Notes: generated by a model from the sequence alone, not told the origin. Counted from the first letter of the stretch, positions 9,470 to 18,693 are shown. The stretch is DNA of 64,000 bases from DATAOG01 sp963782885 (GCA_963782885.1 CAWALL010000004.1:62001-126000); one strand, 5' to 3'. Numbers and translations: made by a program.

Positions 9470-9673
9470 CTACGCTGCAGGATCTTTGAGGCCGGCCTTG
9501 CGCAGGCTGGCCACGAACTGGTCGATCAGGCTTTCCGGAATATGGTGCAGGCGGAAGGCGCCGCGCGGGTCCCGGACGAAGGTCGGATCGAGCGCGATCG
9601 CCCGATCGAGCGCCTGGCGCGCTCTTCTCTGGTGACCGAGCTGGGCCTCGCACGTCGCCGACGCCGCGTCGAA
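9470..9673 (-). pseudogene. Orphan tail of a second TolB/TPR-type protein
   Basis: Directly after the stop of the upstream TPR protein, and in the same frame, there is an open stretch ending at TAG 9472-9470. It reads RARQALDRAIALDPTFVRDPRGAFRL, then PESLIDQFVASLRKAGL. This matches the usual end of adenylate-cyclase/TolB-TPR family proteins, where a last TPR is followed by a short helix ending in LRKAGL. The preceding gene has its own version (GLRKAGL). So this is a second homologous tail, left by deletion or unequal recombination between two neighbouring paralogues. It has no start. Confidence 0.6.
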
Positions 9674-11441
9674 TCACGAAGCCGGTGGCGCCGGCGCGAT
9701 TGCGAGGCCGGCCTTGCGCAGGCCGTCCGCGATGTGCTCGATGTGCGGCTCCGGCGCGTTCCAGATGCGAGCCATGTCCCACAGGCGTTCGCGGACATCC
9801 GGCTTGAGCCTGAGCGCCGCTTCGATCAGAGGCTGCGCCTCCTCCCTCCGCCCCAGCTCGCCCAGGATCATCACCCTGAACAGCAGCCACCAGACGTCGT
9901 GGGAGGCGCCTTGACTTTGCGCCTCGACCCACGCCCGCTGATAATCCCCGGTTTGGTAATGGACGTAGATGAAGGGATCCCGGTACCATTGCGGGTGTCC
10001 AGGATTGAGCGCGATCGCCTTGGTCACCAACGCCAGCCCGCGCTCCCATTCCCCCATGTAGACCAGACGTACTCCGTAGTGGGCAAGGGGCTCGGGATCG
10101 TTAGGATTGAGCGCGATCGCCCGCTCCCCGGCCGCCTTGAACCCGACGAGATCGTGCCGATCGAACAGAGCATTCGCGAGCATCAGCTGGCCGGTCGGGT
10201 TCCTCGGATCGATCTCGACTGCGCGATAGGCCGCAGTGAGGGAGCGTTCATGAGAATCGTAGAGCTGCGGTCGCGGATTGAAGCCGAACCGATGTTCCTG
10301 CGCATAGATGTTCGCAAGGACCGCCCACGCGTCTGAATAATCGGGATCGAGTTCGACGGCGTGCTCAAGGCAGGCCCGCACCTTGGCATGCTCATGTGGA
10401 TCGAACAATCTCTGGTAGTGATAGTAACGAAGGACGCAATCATAGGCGACGAACGACTTTGGTGGCCGGTGTTGCGCTCCCGCCAGACCGGCTTCCGCGA
10501 TCAAACCGTAGTTGCTGGCAACGGTTGCCGACACCTCCTGCGAGACATCGTCTTGAATCTCGAACAGATTGGCAGGATCGAGCTTATCGTCATAGGTCTT
10601 TGCCCAGATGACCTTGCCAGATTGCGTATCGACCAGACGGGTCGAGAGTTTGAGTCTGTCCAGCTCGCGCCGAACGCTGCCGTCAAGCAGGTAATCGACG
10701 CCGAGCTCCCGTTTGAGGCGTTGGGGATCAGCCGACTGTTCCTGGTACTTTGCGGTGGATTCGATCGATAGGACGAATAACGCTTTGAATTGGGCAAGAT
10801 CCGTCACGATCTGATCGGTTACGCCTTCGGCGAAATAGGCCTGCTGAGGATCGCCGCTCAGATTCAAGAAGGGTAACACGGCGATCTTGGGCCCATGAGG
10901 TAGATCGGTCACGGCGTCCCGGCTGGCGCCGGACCACGACCTGGGAGCCAGGTCCATGCCAAACCATCCCAGCGCTCCAACAAGCAAGCCGGGGAGGAGG
11001 CCGGTCGCGAGCCAGGGCCAGCGCATTCTTGCCTTGCCACGCGCCGGGGTCGCGGCGGCGGCCGCAGCGCATTCGCCCGCCGGGGCGACGGAAACTGGAT
11101 CGGGGAGCGGAGGCTCTCGCTGCTCGAAGGTCGGCACGTAGCCGCCCTTCGGAATGTCGATCCGAATCGGGTCCTCCCGGCCGGCGCTCAGGTAATAGCG
11201 TTCCAGTCTCCGGCGCAGCTTGGCCGCCTCGACCCGGACCACCGGGTCGTGCTGCGGATCGATCATGGCATCACGTCCGAACACGTCGATCGCGATGCTC
11301 GACGCCCTTCAGCCGATCGGCACGACCGGCCAGGGTCTCCTCGACGATGTATTCGAGGAAGCGGCGGTTGCGCGCCGACGCGTCGAAGCCCGGGCTGCCG
11401 AGGATGCGTTTCAGCTGCTGACGCACGTCGTCGGCGTTCAT
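9674..11441 (-). pseudogene. TolB-domain and TPR membrane protein with a one-base frameshift
   Basis: From ATG 11441 the frame reads NADDVRQQLKRILGSPGF and ETLAGRADRLKG, then loses sense. The continuation IAIDVFGRDA...DPVVRVEAAKLRRRLERYY is one base on, and removing one base near 11300 joins them into about 588 residues. Domains in order are an N-terminal segment typical of this family (ETLAGRAD..VFGRDA..VRVEA.KLRR.L), one membrane helix (WLATGLLPGLLVGALGWFG), a TolB/FlgO-like domain (KIAVLPFLNLSGDPQQAYFAEG, YLLDGSVRR), and TPR repeats to the end. Such proteins are thought to be sensory or scaffold proteins; no enzyme domain is visible. The long C-terminal part could still be made from an internal start. 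Sequencing error is the main alternative. Confidence 0.7.
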
Positions 11442-11579
11442 GACGATCCCCCGGCCGATCAGCTGCCCCTGCCTGGGCGCCCGGCTCATTCAGTCAGGCT
11501 GTTAGCCAATCCGCGACAGAACGGTGACACGGCCCGAACCGTCAGCTTACCACTTCTCGTCCTGGCTGACGCAATTGGA
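11442..11579. promoter_or_regulatory. Upstream region of the TolB/TPR gene, truncated by an insertion
   Basis: About 140 bp lie between the TolB/TPR start and the TTAA at the end of the IS1380-type element. Any promoter of that gene must lie here or inside the element. No convincing -35/-10 pair was seen. The insertion may therefore have separated the gene from its native upstream sequence. Confidence 0.25.
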
Positions 11580-11583
11580 TTAA

Positions 11584-11597
11584 CCTGGATTTCTCAC
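11584..11597. repeat. Terminal inverted repeat of the IS1380-type element, left end
   Basis: CCTGGATTTCTCAC preceded by TTAA. It matches the right end at 15765-15778 in inverse orientation with one mismatch. Confidence 0.8.
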
Positions 11598-11744
11598 AGC
11601 CGGTAGGCGGGGCCGGAGTTTGGCGGCCACAACGGACGCGATGGCCGGACGCGGCGGTTTCGGGTCGAGATTGATGGTCCGAGGCGAATTCCGGGCGAGC
11701 GATTGCGACCGCTCGGGCGGTCTGCGGTGCTGTGGGCGAGATGT

Positions 11745-11790
11745 TCAGAAGGCGGCGGCACGCTTCAGGTAGAGGTAGGCGAGGTGATAC
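11745..11790 (-). pseudogene. Severed C-terminus of the IS1380-type transposase
   Basis: Joining 11745-11782 to the transposase reading frame at the GGTGATAC duplication (14341-14348) gives TEYHLAYLYLKRAAAF and a TGA at 11747-11745, in frame. This restores a transposase of 460 residues. The fragment now sits on the far side of the IS66 element, so it is not translated with the rest of the gene. Confidence 0.85.
11783..11790. repeat. IS66 target-site duplication, left copy
   Basis: GGTGATAC lies immediately outside the left IS66 end and is identical to 14341-14348 outside the right end. Eight base pairs is the usual duplication length for IS66. Confidence 0.9.
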
Positions 11791-11848
11791 GTAACCCTGC
11801 GGTGAGGGCCGCCTTGCGGTAGCAGGCGGTGGGGTGCGGACTGTCCTT

Positions 11849-12232
11849 ATGGATAGGCGTAAGGACAGTGCGCAGGTTCAGCGGCTCGAGGTGGTGGAGC
11901 TCGGGCGGCGCCGGCGGTGGTCGGCCGAGGCGAAGCTGCGGATCGTCGAGGAGAGCTTTGCCGGCTGGCGCCAGGCCTCGGCGACGGCGCGGCGCCACGG
12001 GATCTCGCCCTCGTTGCTGTTCGCGTGGCGCAAGGTCTACCGTGCCGGCGCGCTGGTCGATGCGGCGCCGGGCGGCTTCGTGCCGGCGGTGGTGGTCGAC
12101 GAGCGCCCCGCTCCAGCGCCGGTGCCAAGCCGGATCGAGATCGTCACGCCGAATGGATATCGCGTGTTGGCGGGCGCGGACGTCGACGAGGCGGCGCTGG
12201 TTCGGGTGCTGGCGGTGGTGGCGCGCGCATGA
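11849..12232 (+). CDS. tnpA: IS66 accessory protein TnpA
   Basis: A product of about 127 residues with the helix-turn-helix region of IS66 OrfA proteins (RRRRWSAEAKLRIVEES, then ATARRHGISPSLLFAWRK). These small proteins are needed for IS66 transposition and probably help bind the ends. Start chosen at ATG 11849; a GTG at 11834 would add five residues. Its stop overlaps the tnpB start (ATGA at 12229-12232), which indicates translational coupling. Confidence 0.88.
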   Translation: MDRRKDSAQVQRLEVVELGRRRRWSAEAKLRIVEESFAGWRQASATARRHGISPSLLFAWRKVYRAGALVDAAPGGFVPAVVVDERPAPAPVPSRIEIVTPNGYRVLAGADVDEAALVRVLAVVARA

Positions 12233-12564
12233 TCCCGGTGCCGGCGGGGGTGCGGGTGTGGTTGGCGGCGGGCGTGACCGACATGCGCCGCGGCATGAAC
12301 AGCCTGGCGTTGCAGGTGCAGCAGAACCTTGGTCGCGACCCGCACGCGGGCGATGTCTTTGCCTTTCGTGGCCGCCGAGGTGACTTGATCAAGATTCTCT
12401 GGCACGACGGGCTCGGCTTCTCGCTCTACGCCAAGCGCCTGGAGCGGGGTCGCTTCCTCTGGCCGTCGCCGACCAATGGTGTCGTCGCGATCACACCGGC
12501 ACAGCTCGGCTATCTGCTCGAAGGGATTGATTGGAGGAATCGCAGAGGACCTGGCGTCCGTTGA
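12229..12564 (+). CDS. tnpB: IS66 accessory protein TnpB (Orf2-like)
   Basis: A 111-residue protein with the IS66 Orf2 hallmarks: GVTDMRRGMNSLALQVQ, HAGDVFAFRGRRGDLIKILWHDGLGFSLYAKRLERGRFLWP and a C-terminal region ending ITPAQLGYLLEGIDW. Length and order match the family. Function in transposition is required but mechanistically unclear. It is coupled to tnpA by a 4-bp overlap. Confidence 0.92.
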   Translation: MIPVPAGVRVWLAAGVTDMRRGMNSLALQVQQNLGRDPHAGDVFAFRGRRGDLIKILWHDGLGFSLYAKRLERGRFLWPSPTNGVVAITPAQLGYLLEGIDWRNRRGPGVR

Positions 12565-12601
12565 AGGCAGGATGACAGGAAAGGCGCCGATACCTTCACT
12601 T

Positions 12602-12642
12602 TGACTTCGACATCTTTGGCTCATCGTGTACAATCGAAGTCA
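12602..12642. promoter_or_regulatory. Dyad overlapping the tnpC start codon
   Basis: TGACTTCGA (12602-12610) and TCGAAGTCA (12634-12642) are a perfect 9-bp inverted repeat, the second arm ending in the A of the tnpC ATG. TACAAT at 12629-12634 looks like a -10 box, but the TTGACT at 12601 is 22 nt away, too far for a normal -35. The dyad could be an operator or an RNA hairpin that limits tnpC translation. Confidence 0.4.
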
Positions 12643-14288
12643 TGGCGGCGGATCGAGAAGATCTCGATGCCTTGCGCGCGGCGCTCGCCGCCGCCGAGGC
12701 GCGGGCCCAGGCGGCCGAGACCGAGGCTACGCGCGCGGTTGCGGAGGCGACCCGAGCGCAGGCGGTGCTGGCCAGCAGCGAAGCCGTGATCGCAGCCCTC
12801 AAGCTCGAGATCCTGAAGCTGCGGCGCGAGCTCCATGGTCAGAAGTCGGAGCGCAAGGCTCGGCTCCTCGACCAGCTCGAGCTGCAGCTCGAGGAGCTCG
12901 AGGCGACCGCCACCGAAGACGAGCTCAGGGCCGAGCAGGCCGCGGCGCGGGCTTCGACGCCCGTGCGCACATTCACGCGCCGGCGCCGGGTTCGTAAGCC
13001 GTTTCCTGAGCATCTGCCGCGCGAGCGCGTGGTGATCGAAGCGCCCGCCACCTGCGGCTGCTGCGGCTCCGGGCGGATCGCGAAGCTCGGCGAGGACGTC
13101 ACCGAGACGCTGGAAGTCGTCCCGCGCCAGTGGAAGGTGGTCCAGACCGTGCGCGAGAAGTTCACCTGCCGGGACTGCGAGCGGATCACCCAACCGCCGG
13201 CTCCCTTCCACCCGACGTCGCGGGGTTGGGCGGGCCCGAGCCTGCTGGCGATGATCCTGTTCGAGAAGTTCGGCCAGCATCAGCCGCTCAACCGGCAGGC
13301 GGAGCGCTATGCCCGCGAGGGCGTCGAGCTCAGCCTGTCGACGCTCGCCGACCAGGTGGGCGCGTGCGCCGTCGCGCTCGCGCCCTTGCACGCGTTGATC
13401 GAGGCCCATGTCCTGGCGGCCGAGCGTCTTCATGGCGACGACACGCCGGTGCCGGTGCTGGCCAAGGGCAAGACCGACAAGGGCCGGCTTTGGGTCTACG
13501 TCCGCGACGACCGTCCGTTCGGCGGTAGCGCGCCGCCGGCCGCGCTGTTCCAGTTCTCGCGCAATCGCCGTGGCGAGCATCCGAAGCGGCACCTGGAAGG
13601 ATGGGCCGGCGTGCTGCAGGCCGATGCCTATGCGGGCTTCGGGGCCCTGTACGAGGCCGATCGCCCGCCGCGCGCGGTGACCGAGGCGCTATGTTGGGCC
13701 CATGGCCGGCGCAAGTTCTTCGAGCTTGCCGACATCGCCGCCAACGCGCGGTGCGGTAAGGACGCCAAGCCGATCTCCCCGCTGGCGCTCGAGGCGGTGA
13801 GGCGGATCGATGAGATCTTCGATCTCGAGCGTACGATCAACGGCGCCGACCGCGCCACCCGTCTCGCCGTGCGCCGCGCAGAGGTGGCACCACTGGTCGC
13901 CGATCTCGAGACCTGGATGCGCAGCGAGCGCGAGCGTCTCTCCCGTCACGCGAGCGTCGCCCAGGCGATGGACTACATGCTCAAGCGCTGGGACCGCTTC
14001 GCCCGCTTCCTCGAGGACGGCCGGATCTGCCTCAGCAACAACGCCGCCGAGCGCAGCCTGCGCGGTGTGGCTCTCGGGCGCAAGTCATGGCTGTTCTGCG
14101 GCTCCGAGCGCGGGGGCGACAGGACCGCCTTCATGTACACGCTGATCACCACCGCCAAGCTCAACGACGTCGACCCGCAGGCCTGGCTCGCGGATATCCT
14201 CGCCCGCATCGCCGACCTGCCTATGTCGCGGCTGCCCGCGCTTCTGCCCTGGGCGTGGCGGCCGGCCCCTTCATCGATCGCCGCCTGA
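12642..14288 (+). CDS. tnpC: IS66 transposase TnpC
   Basis: The 548-residue DDE transposase of IS66. Domains in order are an N-terminal alanine/glutamate-rich coiled coil (about 5-90, leucine zipper-like), a zinc-binding segment with CGCCGS, then CRDC (about 140-185), and the catalytic core with HGDDTPVPVL, LQADAYAGFGALYE and AHGRRKFFELAD, ending with LSNNAAERSLRGVALGRKSWLFCGSERGG, the usual C-terminal signature of the family. It follows tnpB by 77 bp. No disruption is visible, so it is probably functional. Confidence 0.95.
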   Translation: MAADREDLDALRAALAAAEARAQAAETEATRAVAEATRAQAVLASSEAVIAALKLEILKLRRELHGQKSERKARLLDQLELQLEELEATATEDELRAEQAAARASTPVRTFTRRRRVRKPFPEHLPRERVVIEAPATCGCCGSGRIAKLGEDVTETLEVVPRQWKVVQTVREKFTCRDCERITQPPAPFHPTSRGWAGPSLLAMILFEKFGQHQPLNRQAERYAREGVELSLSTLADQVGACAVALAPLHALIEAHVLAAERLHGDDTPVPVLAKGKTDKGRLWVYVRDDRPFGGSAPPAALFQFSRNRRGEHPKRHLEGWAGVLQADAYAGFGALYEADRPPRAVTEALCWAHGRRKFFELADIAANARCGKDAKPISPLALEAVRRIDEIFDLERTINGADRATRLAVRRAEVAPLVADLETWMRSERERLSRHASVAQAMDYMLKRWDRFARFLEDGRICLSNNAAERSLRGVALGRKSWLFCGSERGGDRTAFMYTLITTAKLNDVDPQAWLADILARIADLPMSRLPALLPWAWRPAPSSIAA

Positions 14289-14302
14289 CATCGAGACTCC
14301 CG

Positions 14303-15685
14303 TCAACCCATTCGCACCGCGGCCGTCACCGGAGGCTTACGGTGATACTCGGTCTGGAACGGGCAGGCTGAGGGCATTGCGACCTTGATTCGGCGCACGC
14401 TGCGGCGGACCTGGGCGCCGATCTTCAGGAGCTTGAGCCGGATGGTGGCGCAGGTGGCGGTGGCGAACTGGGTGAACCGGAGCCCGATCCGCCTGAGCGC
14501 CTCGACCAGCACGTAGGCGAAGGACGCGAACCACAGCCTGAGCTGGTTGGCGCGCATGCTCGCGGCCGAGGTGCGATCGGCGAACAGGTCGAGCTGCTGC
14601 TCTTTGATCCGGTTTTCGACCTCGCCGCGGGCGCAGTAGACCTGCTCGTAGAGGGTCCGAGCGTCGATGTCGGTGACGCTGAGCGAGGTGACGACGAAGC
14701 GCGGGTTCGAGCCCTTGGGTAGGTGCTCGGCCTTGGCGACGACCCGCCGTGTGCGGCTCCAGCTGTCCAGCGTGCGCCAGGCGAAGTCGGCGAAGCGGCG
14801 GGCGGGCCAATTCTGGGCCCGGCTCTCAGCCGCGGCCTCGGCGAGCTGTTCGGTGATCGCGCCGACCAGGCGCTCGTTGCGGGCGAGGCCGAAGAGATAA
14901 TCGACCCGATGGTCCTCGCACCAGGTCATGAGCTGGTCCCGGGCAAAGCCGGAATCCGCCCGCAACAGGATCTCGACCCGGGGCCAGTGCGCCCGGATCT
15001 GGCCGAGGATGCGCTCGAGCTCATCGAGGGCCCCGGCTGACGCGTCGATGTTCGAGCGCCGGAGCTTGGCCGCCAGCAGATGCCGGCCGCAGAAGATGTA
15101 CAGCGGCAGATAGCAGAAGCAGTCGTAGTAACCGTGGAAGAACCGACCCTCCTGATGCCCGTGCAAGGGGTCGTCGGTGGCATCGAGATCGAGAACGATC
15201 CTCTCGGGCGGCGTCTTGTGCGCCTCGAGGAACAGGGCGACGAACAAACCCTCGATCGCCGCCGCGTCGTGGCCGATCTTATGGTAGCGGCTCGGCGTCA
15301 AAGGTGCGTGCTCGAGCCGGTTCAGCGTGCTCTTGCCGGCGAGCGGCGCGCACTCCTGGCGCCGGGCGGTGAGCTTGCCGGCCAGCGTCGCCAGCACCGG
15401 GTCGTGGCGCAGCTGGTCGTGATCGATCAGATCCTCATAGCCGAGCGCGATGCCGAACACCCGCTGCGCAACCATAGCCTCGACCGTGTGCTCGACCTGC
15501 GCCTGGACCCGGCCGTCGTCGAAGCACGCCGCAAACCTCGTCACCAAGCCGATCGCGCGATCGGTCGCGCCGAGCAGCAGCGCCCCGGCGTCTGATGTCA
15601 CCTCACCGCCGTCGAAGGCGGCCACCACCTGGCGCCCTTCGACCACTTCATATCCGAACAGGTCGCGATTACACTCTGTCGGCAT
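14303..15685 (-). pseudogene. IS1380-family transposase, 3' end replaced by IS66 sequence
   Basis: The reading frame starts at ATG 15685 (MPTECNRDLFGYEVVEGRQV). It contains the family's catalytic features: DAGALLLGATDRAIGL near residues 32-47, LDLDATDDPLHGHQEG, LLRADSGFARD, and the C-terminal YCARGEVENRIKEQQLDLFADRTS. From 14348 rightward it is transposase. At 14341 it crosses into IS66, and the last residues (HRKPPVTAAVRMG) are encoded by the IS66 end. The original C-terminus lies at 11745-11782. Loss of about 12 native residues may inactivate it. Confidence 0.9.
14341..14348. repeat. IS66 target-site duplication, right copy
   Basis: GGTGATAC, identical to 11783-11790. In the original gene this sequence encoded the end of TEYH in the IS1380 transposase. 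Confidence 0.9.
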
Positions 15686-15764
15686 CGGGGCTCTCCTCCG
15701 ATCGGCTCCAAGTCATTCCGGAAGAACGACTTTCGCCGATTCAGAGCCCCGATGCACTACACTC

Positions 15765-15778
15765 GTGAGAAATCCGGG
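15765..15778. repeat. Terminal inverted repeat of the IS1380-type element, right end
   Basis: GTGAGAAATCCGGG followed outside by TTAA (15779-15782), the partner of 11584-11597. Confidence 0.8.
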
Positions 15779-15942
15779 TTAAACCAGGCCAACCGCGCCT
15801 GCCACGCTCTGTAGGCTCCCTGTAGGTTCCCCCAAACTCGGCAACATCGCTTGGGCCGGTGCGTAAGGTGCCGGCTCAGATGCCGGCGCCGCTCCGCTTC
15901 AGCTCATGCACACTCCAAGGCGCGAGGCTCGACAGGGCAAGG

Positions 15943-16191
15943 ATGGCGGGCAATGCGATCGAGACGCTGGCGTGCCGGTTTCCGCAGCACGCGTCGGCCA
16001 TCCGTCGACTGCAGGCGCGCGACCCGAGCTTTCGCTCGATCTGCGACGACTACGCCGAGGTCCAGCGCGCGCTGCGACATTGGGAAGCAGCCGGCAAGAC
16101 CGCGCCCGAGCGGGTCGCCGAGTACCGCCAGAGCCTGAAGGAGCTCGAGGCGGAGGCTCTGGAAATCCTGGAGGCGTTCCAGGGCAACTAG
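15943..16191 (+). CDS. Small conserved hypothetical protein
   Basis: An 82-residue, helix-rich, cytosolic protein with a pattern I know from alphaproteobacterial small hypotheticals: AIETLACRFPQHASAIRRL, then DPSFRSICDDYAEVQRALRHWE and EYRQSLKELEAEALEIL. Two long amphipathic helices are likely. Start chosen at ATG 15943 because conserved residues begin there; an in-frame ATG at 15859 would add 28 poorly conserved residues. It lies 13 bp upstream of the DUF3313 lipoprotein, so the two may be co-transcribed. No function is known. Confidence 0.65.
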   Translation: MAGNAIETLACRFPQHASAIRRLQARDPSFRSICDDYAEVQRALRHWEAAGKTAPERVAEYRQSLKELEAEALEILEAFQGN

Positions 16192-16204
16192 GCAGGATAA
16201 CTCG

Positions 16205-16915
16205 ATGAGCCAAATGAAACATGGCTGCGTTCGACCAGTCATGGCGCTGGCCGTGGTCGCAGCACTCGGCGCCTGCGCGGCGACCAAGCAGGTTGCGATG
16301 GAGAAGCCGCCGCCGGCCTCGGCCGTGCTGCCCGACCCGGCCCTGCTCCAGAAAGGCACGAAGGGCGAAGTCGATCGGGTCTACCTGAATCCCAACGTCA
16401 AGTGGGCCTCGTACACCAAGGTGATGCTCGACCCCGTCACCATCTGGACGGGTCGGGGCTCCGACATGGCCAAAACGTCGCCCAAGGTGCAAAAGGCGCT
16501 CGCCGACTCGTTCGATACCGACCTCCACGACGCCGTCGCCAAGCGCTGCCAGATGGTCACCGAGCCGTCGCCCGGCACGATGCGCTGGCACATCGCGCTG
16601 GTCGATGCGTCATCCGTGAACCCGTTCCTGAACACGCTCTCGACCTACGAGCCCCACGTCCACCTCGTCGATGTCCTGGCCGGCTACGCGTTCGACCATG
16701 GCGTCGCGTACTGGGCCGGCGAAGCCACGGCCGAAGGCTACGCCAGGGATGCGACCACCGGCGAGCTGCTCTGGCAGGGCGTCGACGAGCGCGCCGGCAC
16801 CAAGGCCTGGGGCCGCAACACCTTCAACTCCTGGGACGACGTCGACAACGCCTTCAAGGCCTGGGCCGCCCAGTTCGCCAAGCGGCTCGGCGAGCTCGGC
16901 GCCTGCCCGCGCTGA
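16205..16915 (+). CDS. DUF3313-type lipoprotein
   Basis: A 236-residue envelope protein. It has a signal peptide (MALAVVAALGAC) with a lipobox cysteine at residue 24, so it is probably anchored in the outer membrane. The mature region has the DUF3313-like pattern of an N-terminal YLNPNVKWASYTKVMLDPVTIW segment, a central HLVDVLAGYAFDHGVAYWAGEATAEGYARDATTGELL segment and a C-terminal AWAAQFAKRL helix. The role of this family is unknown. It leads a tight gene set with two sulfatases and a beta-barrel protein, which suggests envelope work linked to sulfated substrates; this is inference from context. Confidence 0.78.
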   Translation: MSQMKHGCVRPVMALAVVAALGACAATKQVAMEKPPPASAVLPDPALLQKGTKGEVDRVYLNPNVKWASYTKVMLDPVTIWTGRGSDMAKTSPKVQKALADSFDTDLHDAVAKRCQMVTEPSPGTMRWHIALVDASSVNPFLNTLSTYEPHVHLVDVLAGYAFDHGVAYWAGEATAEGYARDATTGELLWQGVDERAGTKAWGRNTFNSWDDVDNAFKAWAAQFAKRLGELGACPR

Positions 16916-16976
16916 GCGGGCGCGCCGTCGTCGGCTCCAAGCCCAAGTTGGTCAATCCAAGAGAAGGGAGACACCG

Positions 16977-18693
16977 ATGAACATCCTATCGAAGCGGCCG
17001 CTCGGGGCCGCGATCGCGCTCGCGGTCAGCCGTGGTGGCGGGCGTGACGCCCGCCTTCGCGCAGGAGGCAAAAAAGCCGAACATCCTGTTCATCATGGGC
17101 GACGACATCGGCTTCATGCAGCCGGGCGTCTACCATCGCGGCCTGATGGTCGGCGAGACGCCGAACATCGACAAGATCGCGAACCAGGGCGGGCTCTTCA
17201 TGGACTACGTCGCCATGCAGAGCTGCACCTCCGGGCGCAACGCCTTCTTCACCGGCATGTATCCGCTGCGCACCGGCATGATCCCGCCGCAGCTGCCCGG
17301 CAGCCCGACCTATCTCAAGCCCGGCACCCCGGCGCTCGCCAAGTTCCTGCTCGATCTCGGCTACACCACCGGCGAGTTCGGCAAGAACCATCTGGGCGAT
17401 CACACCGAAGCGCTGCCGACCGCGCACGGCTTCCAGGAGTACTGGGGCTATCTCTACCACCTCGACGCCATGCAGGGCGTGAGCTTCCCCGACATCAACA
17501 AGACGCCGGCCGAGCAGAGCGTGGCGCCGCCGTGCAAGAACACGCCGATCCCCGGCGTACCCGAGGTCCCCGGCGCCGTCGACCCCAGGACGACGACCTG
17601 CCTGACGCCGCCGCGCCCGGTCCTTTCGTGCACCTCGTCCGACGGCTCGGAGGCGAACCAGACCTGCCAGGACGAGGGCCCGCTGACCCTCGACCGGTCG
17701 CGAACCGTGGACGAGGAGATCTCGGCCAAGGTGATCGATTTCCTCGACCGCAACGACCCCAAGAAGACCGGCAAGCCGTTCTTCGTCTGGTACAACCCGG
17801 CGCGCATGCACGTTACGACCGTGCTGCCGCCGAAGTACGAGGCCATGCTGGCCGAGAAGGGCGGCAAGGACTGGGGCGTCAACGAAGCCGGCATGAAGCA
17901 GATGGACGACAACATCGGCTATGTGCTCGAGAAGCTCGAGGCGATGGGCCAGTCCGACAACACGATCGTGGTGTTCACGACCGACAACGGCGCCGAGACG
18001 ATCAGCTTTCCCGACGGCGGCGTGACGCCGTTCAAGGGCCAGAAGGGCGAATCGTACGAAGGCGGCTATCGGGCGCCAGCGATGATCCGCTGGCCCGGGG
18101 TGATCAAGCCCGGGACGATCTTCACCGACCTGTTTGCCGCGCTCGACTGGTTGCCGACCTTCGTCGAGGCCGCCGGCGGCCCCAAGGGCGACGGCCTGAA
18201 GAAGGAGCTCGAGGCAGGCAGCTATCAGGGCATCGTCAAGACCACGCTCGATGGCGTCAACCAGATCGATTACCTGACCGGCAAGTCCAACAAGTCGGCC
18301 CGCGACTACTTCTTCTACTTCTCGGGGGCGACGCCGTCGGCGGTGCGCTACAAGAACTGGAAGATGTACTACACCATGTCCCAGCCCGGGGCCGAGGGCT
18401 GGATCCTGCCGCTGGTGCCGTTCCACTTCACCCTGGTCGACAACATCAAGCGCGACCCGTTCGAGAAGGCGGTCGGGCTCAGCCAGGACTCGGCCATGAG
18501 CATCGGCGGCGCGCTCGCCGCGCCGGTGACCGCGTTCCAGTACGACTGGAACCTGCTGCCGATCGGCCAGCAGCTGTGGCTGCAGTGGTTCGAGACGCTC
18601 AAGGCGTTCCCGCCGATGCAGGCGCCGGCGAGCTACAACCTCACCCAGGTCATGGACATGATCAAGGCCGGCGCCGGGCACCCGAGCGACTAG
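16977..18693 (+). pseudogene. Periplasmic sulfatase 1, frameshifted inside the signal peptide
   Basis: The start at ATG 16977 has a good ribosome site (GAAGGGAG, 16963-16970) and begins a signal peptide, MNILSKRPLGAAIALAV. The rest, AVVAGVTPAFA and the mature sulfatase, is in the next frame; removing one base near 17028 joins them into about 571 residues. The mature part is a type I sulfatase: ILFIMGDDIG (metal aspartates), CTSGR in SCTSGRNAFFTG (the cysteine to be converted to formylglycine), GKNHLGD and TTDNGAET. The third position of CTSGR is serine where proline or alanine is usual. Translation from GTG 17032 would lack a full signal peptide, so export would fail if the shift is real. The substrate is unknown. 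Confidence 0.78.

Larger units (their letters stand above)
11791..14340 (+). mobile_element. Complete IS66-family insertion sequence
   Basis: The element is 2,550 bp. The left end begins GTAACCCTGCGGTGAGGGCC at 11791; the right end, read inward, begins GTAAGCCTCCGGTGACGGCC from 14340, so the ends are imperfect inverted repeats starting with the IS66 GTAA. It carries the three canonical genes tnpA, tnpB and tnpC in order on the plus strand, and is bounded by a perfect 8-bp direct repeat. All three frames are open, so the element looks potentially active and recently inserted. Confidence 0.93.
11580..15782 (-). mobile_element. IS1380-type element (TTAA-flanked), interrupted by IS66
   Basis: The ends are inverted repeats: 11584-11597 (CCTGGATTTCTCAC) and 15765-15778 (GTGAGAAATCCGGG), with one mismatch. 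Each is flanked outside by TTAA (11580-11583 and 15779-15782), consistent with a 4-bp TTAA target duplication. Removing the nested IS66 and its target duplicate leaves about 1.64 kb, a normal size for this family. The transposase gene lies on the minus strand. Because the transposase lost its C-terminus, this copy is probably no longer autonomous. The span given includes both TTAA copies. Confidence 0.85.

Noticed and set aside
17028..17032. Programmed +1 frameshifting at the GTC-purine sites
   Set aside because: No slippery codon, internal Shine-Dalgarno or downstream stop context like that of prfB is seen, and the four genes are unrelated.
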